From assembly GCA_903885865.1 (NCBI GenBank), contig CAISKH010000445.1:1-9076 (forward strand): a stretch of DNA of 9,076 nucleotides. Reading direction: 5' to 3'. Under the pieces are notes generated by a model. The model searched no databases. It had not been told where the DNA came from and saw only the letters and a list, made by a program, of their open reading frames with translations. Position 1 is the stretch's first letter; the number at the start of each line of letters is the position of its first letter. Positions 1 to 6,256 of this stretch are shown piece by piece. This DNA comes from an uncultured Mucilaginibacter sp. (GTDB taxonomy: Bacteria; Bacteroidota; Bacteroidia; Sphingobacteriales; Sphingobacteriaceae). The translations under genes were made by a program, and so were the position numbers.

Positions 1-253
1 CATCTAATCGATTTGGTCCCACACCCTGTGCATAGGCCGCTCCCCAAGGTTGAGCAGGTGGTAATCGATCAACATCAGTGATATGTGCTAGATCAGTAAC
101 GTAAGGATGCTGACCCCAATAGTAGTTGGCTTGTGTAGGTGTTCCGCCACTAAATGTTGCTGGAGCACGTCCCATTAAATAACCAGGATTCAATCCCACT
201 GTAGTTGGTGGTGTTGTTGCACCCCAATTGGTTGGTGGTATTGGTCCATAATT
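1..253 (-). other. Coding-like open frame without a start, unknown protein, runs off the left edge
   Basis: In the minus-strand frame whose codons include 188-190, the sequence is open from a stop at 293-295 to the window edge. From about 253 downward it reads like real protein, rich in Pro, Gly, Tyr and Trp, with pieces such as NPGYLMGRAP, YYWGQHPYVTD and AQPWGAAYAQG. There is no ATG before the Met at 173-175; only GTG (197-199) and TTG (191-193) come earlier, and the protein-like text begins upstream of both. Codon use differs from the neighbours: all 13 Pro codons are CCA or CCT, and Gly is mostly GGA or GGT. It overlaps the last ~20 codons of the OmpA-like frame in a -1 register. I do not recognise the protein. 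It could be a fragment of another gene joined here by rearrangement or misassembly, or a frameshifted C-terminus of the upstream gene. I favour a junction because codon use changes with the frame. Confidence 0.5.
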
Positions 254-1845
254 GTGTCGTCCTGGCGTACCAAATGAACCGAGCCGTCTTTTTTAACCAT
301 ACGTCCGTTGTTGGTTTCTCCCGTCATGGTTATGTGGTAGTCGCCTTCGGGGCTATTACCTAAAATGGTTGCTCCTGATACACTTTCATGGTTCCTTGTA
401 TAAGGGCCATAGTGCTGAACCGTACCATTTGAAGCTGTAATATCAACCGACCATGATTTAAGCAATTCCCTGGCCGAGTCTACACCTAAAAGAACATGGC
501 TATCAAGCGGATCTACCTGTGTAGCCACAATTTGAACCGGCCTCATCATTCCGCCGCCAACTTCCAGTAATAATTCGGGCGAATGGGTTTCTATATCAAC
601 CCGGCGGTTTTCGGCGCCAAGCAAAACAAGGTCTTTAGTGCCGCCAGGTTTCTCTGATGGCGGGTGTGGCTTAAAGCTGCCCTGTACAGCAATGCGCGAA
701 CCGTCAATTCCAAACGCAACCACCAAATATTGCTTAACAGACTCTGCAAGAGCTTTACCATCGCGCGGCCCACCTGCTGATGCTCCGTTAAGTAGTATGG
801 TTGAACCCGGGTTCGACCGCATACGATCGCCTACAATATTCAGCACATTATGGTAAACATATAATTGACCGGCAGAACGGCCCGGCATAGAGGTTTGCTC
901 CTGCTGTAATTGCGATTCTTTAAATCCTGATGCCTGGCTGTTTGTAAGCAGTACATACCGGTTTGGAATTTCGGTTGACCCTTCATCAAAAAATACAGCG
1001 TTAAGCAATGGTAAAGTTTCGCTCACCTGGCGACGTACAGGTACGTTAACAGGACCGCGAACGGTGAAGATAAAATCATGTAACGGAACTACAGCTACAT
1101 AAGCCATTGGTGGCGGCGGCGGTGTTGCAGCCACTGCTATTTTATGCGCTTTTCCGAACTTAAGGGCTATACCGGCCCTTACGGTTGTTATGTTCCAGCT
1201 TTCTATGTTGCGGGGTTCCTGGCCAAAATAAGGCTGGAACGAAGCAAACGGCGAAAGGCTAACTTTGGTAGTGCTGTTGGCTGAAGATAAGGGAATATCA
1301 TAACCCATACCAACCTGGCCCGAAAACACTGTTTTTTTCATAGCGCTAAATTGCGAATTGGTATTGAGCTGTTTAACCTGGGTATATTCAAAATCCCTGG
1401 TGACATTGAAACCAACGCGCGGGCCCACAAAAAAGTAAAGATTTGATGAGGGAATAGATAAACGCAAGCTGGGTTCTACCGCAACATAACTTGTGTTGGT
1501 ATTTAATGTGGCATCGCAATTACAGGGCGCTACAACACCGTCAAATTTTCCGCCGCGGCCATCATAGGCCACGTTCAGCATTATGCCCCATATACCTGCC
1601 GGCCGGTACTCGGCGAGCACGGATATATAAGGCTTTACGCCAAACCCTTTATGAAAAGCGGTTGGAACAACCAATGCATCGTTTAATGTTTGGGTAGTGC
1701 CGTTATACCAGTTGGCATTTGCGGCGCCCGATACGCCAAACCACCAGGTGGGTTGCGTAGTTTGGGCATGCACAGTAATTTGTGCGAGGATCAGCATCAA
1801 TGATAATATAATGGATCTTTTTATTGTTTTATTTTGAAGTAACAT
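190..1845 (-). CDS. OmpA-like outer-membrane protein (beta-barrel plus OmpA-like domain), C-terminus probably replaced
   Basis: 551 residues. Residues 1-27 form a Sec signal peptide (KR at 9-10, hydrophobic stretch 11-20, cleavage likely after VHA). Residues about 30-235 look like an outer-membrane beta-barrel (alternating aromatic and glycine-rich strands such as YFFVGPRVGFNV and VRAGIALKFGK), with a CNC pair at 108-110, possibly in an exposed loop. A proline linker (PPPPP, 242-246) follows. Residues ~325-418 resemble an OmpA C-terminal domain, which in the family binds peptidoglycan: an Asn-rich helix-like stretch, GIDGSRIAVQGS and the closing AENRRVDI (411-418). Residues ~430-529 form a beta-rich module (WSVDI, QHYGPYT, GDYHITMTGET, DGSVHLVR). 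Related Bacteroidota proteins, as I recall them, continue past this point with another OmpA-like domain. Here the last ~20 residues are Gln/His-rich, do not resemble the family, and coincide with a protein-like alternative frame, so the gene is probably truncated near position 256. The inferred role is a structural link between outer membrane and cell wall. It lies 75 bp downstream of the DUF3494 lipoprotein gene and may be co-transcribed with it. Confidence 0.8.
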   Translation of the reverse strand: MLLQNKTIKRSIILSLMLILAQITVHAQTTQPTWWFGVSGAANANWYNGTTQTLNDALVVPTAFHKGFGVKPYISVLAEYRPAGIWGIMLNVAYDGRGGKFDGVVAPCNCDATLNTNTSYVAVEPSLRLSIPSSNLYFFVGPRVGFNVTRDFEYTQVKQLNTNSQFSAMKKTVFSGQVGMGYDIPLSSANSTTKVSLSPFASFQPYFGQEPRNIESWNITTVRAGIALKFGKAHKIAVAATPPPPPMAYVAVVPLHDFIFTVRGPVNVPVRRQVSETLPLLNAVFFDEGSTEIPNRYVLLTNSQASGFKESQLQQEQTSMPGRSAGQLYVYHNVLNIVGDRMRSNPGSTILLNGASAGGPRDGKALAESVKQYLVVAFGIDGSRIAVQGSFKPHPPSEKPGGTKDLVLLGAENRRVDIETHSPELLLEVGGGMMRPVQIVATQVDPLDSHVLLGVDSARELLKSWSVDITASNGTVQHYGPYTRNHESVSGATILGNSPEGDYHITMTGETNNGRMVKKDGSVHLVRQDDTIMDQYHQPIGVQQHHQLQWD

Positions 1846-1880
1846 GAGTTTTCTTTTTAATATATGTTGTTTTTAACTAA

Positions 1881-1904
1881 GTACATCCCCCGAGGGGAAT
1901 GTAC
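1881..1904 (-). terminator. GC-rich inverted repeat between the DUF3494 and OmpA-like genes
   Basis: A 24-nt near-palindrome: arms GTACAT and ATGTAC flank CCCC/GGGG blocks, with one mismatch (1887/1898) and a 4-nt loop. It starts 17 nt after the stop of the DUF3494 gene and ends 35 nt before the OmpA-like start. On the minus strand no T-run follows, so it is not a classical intrinsic terminator. It could instead be a partial terminator, an mRNA-stabilising intercistronic hairpin, or a protein-binding palindrome. Confidence 0.4.
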
Positions 1905-1920
1905 TGGTGAGTTATAAATA

Positions 1921-3951
1921 TTATGGTAATATAACCGTACTTGCATTTAAGGTAACAGCCTTCTGTGCTAATAACCTGCCGGTTATTGAAGCTCCGGTAT
2001 TCAGCGAGATCAGGTTTTTACTCAGGATATCTCCGTTGAAAATAACATTCGTTCCAAGCGTTGCTTGTCCGGCAACTACCCAGTAAATGTTTTTGGCTTG
2101 TGCGCCGCCGCTTAAATGAATAATAGCGCTGTTATTTATAGTAAGGTCTGCCCCGATCTGGAAAACCCAGGTATCGTTTGGTCCGCCCGCTAATGTTACA
2201 CCGGCATTTGTTACTAAGAGGCTCGTGCTCCATTTATAAAGGCCCGGAGGCAAAGTTAAACCGCTTATATCTCCGGCACCCAAACCAACAACAGGGGCAG
2301 GGGTTACCAGGTTATTTGAGTTAGTGTATGCAGTTTCCATATCGTTTACAGCAGTAGTTAAATTGCTGGGTGTTGGAACAGCATAGTCTGACGCGTAAAC
2401 CAAGCCGCTCACAATAGGTGTGTGCGAGGACTGTCCGTCGGTACTCATTATTAACCCAAAGCCGGTTATCGCGGTCGAGGTTATCGGGCTCACCCCAATA
2501 TTGCCGGTAATTGACGTAACGCCGGTAGTAGAGATACCTGATTCTGTTAAAGTCACAAAATTAGCAGCCCCTCCAAGTCCGGGTAGTACCGGGCCAAGCG
2601 CTACGGTTGCCGTGAAATTCGCGGTAATATTCTTGTTCGCGTTCATGGTAACCGTTAGCGGGTTTACAGAACCTGAAACATCTCCGCTCCATGAAGAGAA
2701 TACAAAGCCTGCATTTGGTATCGCGGTAAGCTGCGCCGTGGTTCCAAAATTGTACGTTGCCTGGGTTGGGTTTTTAGTAACCGTTCCGTTTACAGCCGTT
2801 ACATTTAAGGTGAACGTGTTTAATGCGAAATTAGCAACCAATGTTCTGTTAGCGTTTAACGGGAAGGTATAAGCAGCACTGGTTGATACTATTGTTCCGC
2901 TTTCTGTCCAGTTAACAAAGCTGTACCCTGTATTAGGGGATGCTGTTACGGTTACTGAAGTACCGGCAGCATAAGCGCCCGAACCAGCAGTTGTTCCGCC
3001 CGCGGCCGGATTGGATGATAGTACTACCGCAAATTGCGATGCTGTTATAATAGTGAAGTTCGCGACCAATGTTCTGTTTGCCGATAAAACAAACTGGTAA
3101 CTTGGGCTTGTAGAAGCGATGGCTCCGTTATCCGTCCAGTTCATAAATGTATATCCGGTATTAGGGGTTGCCGTTGCGGTTACCGTTGAACCTGTAGCAT
3201 ATTGGCCCTGCCCGCTAAGCGTTCCGCCCGGTACCGGGTTTGATGTCAGGTTTAATGCCACTTGTCCTATGGCTATGGCAGTAAAGTTTGCCACTAATGC
3301 CCTGTTTCCGGCTATTGTAAACTGGTAGCTTGGGCTGGTTGATGCTACAACGCCTCCAACTGTCCAGTTAGTGAAAACAAAACCGGCGGCCGGCGTGGCC
3401 GTTAAACTGGCTGTAGAGCCATTAGCAAATGTGCCTGCCCCGGTAGTAGTTCCGGCCGCAACAGGGTTTGAGGTTATGGTTATTTGCGGTATAGTGGTAA
3501 ATGACCATACATAATTATTAACCAGTGCGGTGTGGAACTTATCAGCAGCGCCTGTAGTAATTGTACCTGTATACACCAAAAATGGCAATAACGGTACGGT
3601 TGGTGTAAATGTAAAAACCGCCCCGTTGGATGTGGGCGCTACGGTTCCTGCAACCGGGTTTACACCCTGCATAATTATAAACGTACTGCTATTGATCGTA
3701 GCAGGATCCATTACCGTATTAAAGGTTGCTGTAATGACCTTGGGAAGCACAACATCCACCGCTTTGTCCATCGGATCGGTAGTAACTAAAGGACATACGC
3801 CCTGCTGGGCCACAAAATTGTCCTTTTTACATCCCGCAGTAAACAGGATCAGGAGTAAAACCATAGACCAAATGGTATTGAATGTTTTAAAATAGCCCCT
3901 GCTTTTACGCACTTGGGTACTATTAATAGTCTGAGTAGTTTTTTTGTACAT
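1921..3951 (-). CDS. Multi-domain surface lipoprotein with a C-terminal DUF3494 (ice-binding-like) domain
   Basis: 676 residues. A long basic N-region leads into a hydrophobic stretch (30-37) and a lipobox FTAGC with Cys41, followed by KKDN, so it is predicted to be an exported lipoprotein. Residues ~52-153 match the SbsA-type bacterial Ig-like domain (TTDPMDKAVDV, ITATFNTVMDPATI, FTFTPTVPL, YVWSFTT). Residues ~157-448 hold four repeats of about 70 residues resembling divergent InlB B-repeats, each with a G(F/Y)xFxxW core and an ending like LVANF. Residues ~455-676 match DUF3494: TLTESGISTTG, SITGNIGVSP, LPPGLYKWSTS, DTWVFQIGADL, ATLGTNVIFNGDILS and NTGASITGRLLA are spaced as in the family's beta-solenoid. 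Some family members bind ice; others, many in mesophiles, have no proven ligand, so ice binding here is inference. The Ig-like and InlB-like parts suggest a stalk presenting the C-terminal domain, hence an adhesin or ice-adhesin role. An OmpA-like gene follows on the same strand. The 122-bp upstream gap separates it from the AraC-type gene; I saw no convincing promoter there. Confidence 0.88.
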   Translation of the reverse strand: MYKKTTQTINSTQVRKSRGYFKTFNTIWSMVLLLILFTAGCKKDNFVAQQGVCPLVTTDPMDKAVDVVLPKVITATFNTVMDPATINSSTFIIMQGVNPVAGTVAPTSNGAVFTFTPTVPLLPFLVYTGTITTGAADKFHTALVNNYVWSFTTIPQITITSNPVAAGTTTGAGTFANGSTASLTATPAAGFVFTNWTVGGVVASTSPSYQFTIAGNRALVANFTAIAIGQVALNLTSNPVPGGTLSGQGQYATGSTVTATATPNTGYTFMNWTDNGAIASTSPSYQFVLSANRTLVANFTIITASQFAVVLSSNPAAGGTTAGSGAYAAGTSVTVTASPNTGYSFVNWTESGTIVSTSAAYTFPLNANRTLVANFALNTFTLNVTAVNGTVTKNPTQATYNFGTTAQLTAIPNAGFVFSSWSGDVSGSVNPLTVTMNANKNITANFTATVALGPVLPGLGGAANFVTLTESGISTTGVTSITGNIGVSPITSTAITGFGLIMSTDGQSSHTPIVSGLVYASDYAVPTPSNLTTAVNDMETAYTNSNNLVTPAPVVGLGAGDISGLTLPPGLYKWSTSLLVTNAGVTLAGGPNDTWVFQIGADLTINNSAIIHLSGGAQAKNIYWVVAGQATLGTNVIFNGDILSKNLISLNTGASITGRLLAQKAVTLNASTVILP
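2608..3483 (-). repeat. Four tandem InlB-B-like repeats encoded within the DUF3494 lipoprotein
   Basis: The repeats lie at about 3483-3280, 3258-3052, 3030-2821 and 2817-2608 (residues 157-224, 232-300, 308-377, 379-448). The first three are closely alike: each has SNPxxxGTxxGxGxxxxGS/TS, then GxxFxNWT, STSPSYQF or similar, and a closing NRxLVANF. The fourth is more divergent (VNGTVTKNP, GFVFSSWSG, ANKNITANF). The DNA is less alike than the protein, so the duplication looks old and not like a freshly expanded tandem array. Such repeats could still recombine and change stalk length. Confidence 0.85.
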
Positions 3952-4073
3952 GAGTAATTATTTTAAAATAATGTTTTAGCGCCCGGAATCTTATAAAACA
4001 GAATTACGGACAATACAAACCTACCCTGAGTAATGGGCTGATATGTTACTATTTTATAAATAAGTTATATGAT

Positions 4074-4634
4074 TCACACATTTTCAAGCGCGGTACGGCT
4101 TGTGTGTTCCAGATGTTTAAAGCTCGAGGGTGTAATACCGGTAACTTTTTTAAACTGGGTAGAAAGGTGAGCTACGCTGCTATAATTTAACTTCCACGAA
4201 ATTTCGGTAAGGTTAAGCTCATTGTAGGCAATAAGTTCTTTTACCCGCTGTATTTTATGATCAATAATAAAGTGTTCAATAGTAATTCCCTGGTCCTCAG
4301 AAAATATATTGGCGAGATAAGTATAGTCGAGGTTTAGTTTCTCACTTAAATAGTTTGAAAAATTTATTTTCAACTGGGTGTCTGAGTAAAGGGACATTTC
4401 AATAATAACATTCTTTATCTTCTCGACGAGTATGCTTTTCTTATTATCCATTAACTCTAATCCTGATTGAAATAAAACAGCCCTGATCTCGCTCATCTGA
4501 GCCGCGGAAATAATGCCAGTAGTTTCTACCCTTCCCAACTCCACCAGCGAACAATGCAGCCCGAGTTTTTCCAACTCCTGCTTCACTATCATTTTGCAGC
4601 TGATGCTCACCATGTTTTTAATATATAATTTCAT
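4074..4634 (-). CDS. Compact AraC-family transcriptional regulator
   Basis: 186 residues. The C-terminal ~100 residues are an AraC/XylS DNA-binding domain with two helix-turn-helix motifs: YLANIFSEDQGITIEHFI (about 105-122) begins the first, and LNLTEISWKLNYSSVAHLSTQFKKVTGITPSSFK carries the second and the family signature. There is no cupin or other classical ligand domain. The N-terminal ~60 residues (KLYIKNMVSISCKMIVKQEL, then VELGRVE) suggest a short beta-alpha-beta fold, possibly ferredoxin/HMA-like, with a Cys at position 13 where metal-binding HMA proteins often carry one. The ligand idea is inference. Short AraC proteins of this shape are common in Bacteroidota. The gene is on the same strand as the DUF3494 and OmpA-like genes and 122 bp upstream of them, so they could be targets, but no shared operator is evident. 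The chosen ATG at 4632-4634 gives a natural N-terminus. Confidence 0.88.
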   Translation of the reverse strand: MKLYIKNMVSISCKMIVKQELEKLGLHCSLVELGRVETTGIISAAQMSEIRAVLFQSGLELMDNKKSILVEKIKNVIIEMSLYSDTQLKINFSNYLSEKLNLDYTYLANIFSEDQGITIEHFIIDHKIQRVKELIAYNELNLTEISWKLNYSSVAHLSTQFKKVTGITPSSFKHLEHTSRTALENV

Positions 4635-5063
4635 CGATACTACCTATGCAAAGCGAGTGCCTGTATTAAATTTCATTTCTTTATACGAAATTACATGGGG
4701 CTGTATTTACCGGGCAATATCTAAAAAATGATACCCTATCGCCTGTAAAACAGTGCATTTATAAGGAATTGGAAAGGATATTTTAATAAAACAGTATTTA
4801 AAACTATCTGGTAACTAAACAGCAGTAATTGGAAAATTATTGAACATTAAAGATAATATTAACGCTTTTAAAGAAATAATAATGTAGACATGTTGAGTAA
4901 ATAGGTGAAATCAAAATAAACTGCATATAAAGATTGCCTGTTTCATGCAGACATAGTATTCGCAAATGTATTTTGATTAGTTTAGTAGAAATACTGTAGC
5001 TTAATAACTAAATATTGGTGTTCTGCTGCCAACCATTGGACAGGTTGATCAGATAGCGCTTAT
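4635..5063. other. AT-rich non-coding gap of 429 bp
   Basis: Stop codons are dense in all frames and I see no tRNA, CRISPR or insertion-sequence ends. A 9-nt direct repeat (AATTGGAAA) occurs twice about 60 bp apart near 4770 and 4830. An inverted repeat AATTTC/GAAATT with a 12-nt spacer lies at 4669-4692 within the possible leader of the AraC-type gene. The stretch presumably holds the promoter of the AraC-type gene and the 3' end of the injection-system-like gene; the rest is unexplained. Confidence 0.5.
4686..4718 (-). promoter_or_regulatory. Possible promoter of the AraC-type gene
   Basis: On the minus strand, ATTG (4718-4715) is followed after 21 nt by TAATTTCG (4693-4686). This is one base off the Bacteroidota -7 consensus TAnnTTTG, and the spacing is slightly longer than usual. 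The implied leader is about 45 nt. The AATTTC/GAAATT inverted repeat overlaps the -7 box and could be an operator. AT-rich DNA makes chance matches likely. Confidence 0.25.
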
Positions 5064-5624
5064 CTAATAAATCCAGTTAACATACAATGGTTTATCCATC
5101 CATGGATATTTAATTATTGAAAATGAAAAAGGAGACTGATTAATGAGCAAGTCATAGGAGCGGCTTTCAACAGACAGTTCCCATTTGTCATCATATTCAG
5201 CCAGCAACCCGTCGCGCACCAGCCAGTTTCCCCTGAAGCCGTTAACTGAACTTGCGCCTATTGCCTGCCAATGTGCAATTACTGCATTGATCAGCCCCTC
5301 AATTAATGTGGCCAGGGATGCCGTAATTTCGATGCTGCTTGCAACCGGGTGTGCTAAAGTTAAACCACATAATATTTTGTTAAGTGGCAATAATGATTCA
5401 TCGGTGCAGCTTAAGCCCGTAGCAAGATATTGCAAATAGTGAACAGCATCCGCCTGAACGGTTGTATCAACAAACCGGCCATTATTAACAGCACCAAGGC
5501 GCTCAAAAAAAGCGGGAATATAACTATTGAGCAACACAAGCCCGGCATTACGCACAGCAATGCTATTGATGTTAACAGCCGGATTTTTTTTCTTTAATAA
5601 AACGGGCCTGACAGGTGTACTCAT
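5064..5624 (-). CDS. Orphan C-terminal domain of a contractile-injection-system tape-measure protein
   Basis: 186 residues from the ATG at 5622-5624. A TTG five codons upstream (5637-5639) is possible, but nothing supports it; the frame stays open ~25 codons further up without an ATG and then meets a stop. The protein matches the conserved end of contractile-injection-system tape-measure proteins (CIS_TMP type, the Pvc14/Afp14 class), in order: NAGLVLLNSYIPAFFERLG (26-44), AVHYLQYLATG (60-70), LPLNKILCG (79-87), a long helix with INAVIAHWQAIGASSVNGFR (112-131), the SFSIIKYPWM signature (167-176) and LYVNW (180-184). In the full family this region sits at the end of a much larger protein that sets tail-tube length. 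Here the long N-terminal part is absent, and no sheath, tube, baseplate or ATPase gene is nearby. It may be a decayed remnant or a stand-alone protein; the intact frame and preserved motifs argue against recent decay. It is divergent from the GNAT gene across 127 bp. Confidence 0.75.
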   Translation of the reverse strand: MSTPVRPVLLKKKNPAVNINSIAVRNAGLVLLNSYIPAFFERLGAVNNGRFVDTTVQADAVHYLQYLATGLSCTDESLLPLNKILCGLTLAHPVASSIEITASLATLIEGLINAVIAHWQAIGASSVNGFRGNWLVRDGLLAEYDDKWELSVESRSYDLLINQSPFSFSIIKYPWMDKPLYVNWIY

Positions 5625-5660
5625 TAGTTGTGATAACAAGGTTGAAAAAGTATTGCTGAA

Positions 5661-5690
5661 TAAAATTAATAAATTATTTGAATTATCAAA
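5661..5690 (-). promoter_or_regulatory. Possible promoter of the injection-system-like gene
   Basis: On the minus strand, TTTG (5690-5687) is followed after 18 nt by TAATTTTA (5668-5661), one base off the Bacteroidota -7 consensus TAnnTTTG. It lies about 37 nt upstream of the ATG at 5624, which fits a short leader and slightly favours that ATG over the upstream TTG. The surrounding DNA is very AT-rich, so chance is possible. Confidence 0.3.
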
Positions 5691-5751
5691 CGCATAGTAG
5701 TATTATCACAATTATTATTGTATGTATTAATAATTACAGCTATTATCCGCT

Positions 5752-6255
5752 ATGCTCATCCGCCTTGCCACCAAAACCGATATCCCCCAAATACTGCAAT
5801 TGATAAACGAAGTGGTACCAGCACTTACCGCCGAAGGTAATTTTCAATGGGATGACGGCTATCCTAATGCAGAAGTTTTTGAAAACGATATTGCACTAAA
5901 CGAGCTTTGGGTTGCCGACGCAGATGGCGCCATAGCGGCCGTTTCCGCCATAACCACCGACCAGGAACCGGAATATGCAATGGCAAACTGGGATGTGAAC
6001 GAAACTGCTGTAGTGGTGCACCGGCTGGCGGTTACCCCGCGTTACCGGGGTAAAGGCATAGCGAATAAATTGCTGCTACAAGCCGAACAGGTAGCACATA
6101 ACCAGGGCATTAAAACAATGCGCATTGATACCAATGTTGTTAATACCGCTGCGCAGCAATTGTTTCTGAGAGCAGGCTATGTGTATGTAGGCGAGATCGG
6201 CCTGAATTTCAGGCCCGGAATGCGGTTTTATTGTTACGAGAAAAGGCTGTATTGA
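5752..6255 (+). CDS. GNAT-family N-acetyltransferase
   Basis: 167 residues, the normal size for a single GNAT domain. GNAT enzymes transfer an acetyl group from acetyl-CoA to an amine. Residues 1-20 form the usual first strand and helix (LIRLATKTDIPQILQLINE). FQWDDGYPN (31-39) is typical of a Bacteroidota/Firmicutes subgroup. Residues 87-104 carry motif A (VVVHRLAVTPRYRGKGIA), whose R-G-K-G loop binds the CoA pyrophosphate. DTNVVNTAAQQLFLRAGYVYVG (126-147) is motif B with the common Asn and the F-x-x-x-G-Y ending. The substrate cannot be predicted. The ATG at 5752 gives the standard N-terminus. It is the only plus-strand gene here; its stop lies one base from the stop of the convergent DUF3570 gene, leaving no room for a separate terminator. 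The 127-bp gap to the divergent injection-system-like gene should hold its promoter. Confidence 0.93.
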   Translation: MLIRLATKTDIPQILQLINEVVPALTAEGNFQWDDGYPNAEVFENDIALNELWVADADGAIAAVSAITTDQEPEYAMANWDVNETAVVVHRLAVTPRYRGKGIANKLLLQAEQVAHNQGIKTMRIDTNVVNTAAQQLFLRAGYVYVGEIGLNFRPGMRFYCYEKRLY

Positions 6256-6256
6256 G

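Noticed and set aside
289..294. A6 run in the OmpA-like gene as a programmed -1 frameshift site
   Set aside because: The run is phased GTT AAA AAA GAC, which does not fit the X XXY YYZ slippery pattern, and the family-like zero frame (DGSVHLVRQDD) continues ~30 bases beyond it.
2420..2872. A 150-codon open frame on the plus strand opposite the InlB-like repeats
   Set aside because: It is antisense to a well-supported gene; its Val/Pro/Thr-rich text mirrors the repeat composition and has no recognisable domain.
3530..3895. A 121-codon plus-strand open frame opposite the start of the DUF3494 lipoprotein
   Set aside because: Antisense shadow of the Ig-like domain region, with no signal peptide or family features.
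4740..5060. Possible small RNA or mobile-element end in the AT-rich gap
   Set aside because: Only a 9-nt direct repeat and dense stop codons; no stable GC-rich fold, terminal inverted repeat or target-site duplication seen.
5051..5065. Small inverted repeat AGATA/TATCT at the stop of the injection-system-like gene as a terminator
   Set aside because: Five-base arms, AT-rich, and no T-run follow on the minus strand.
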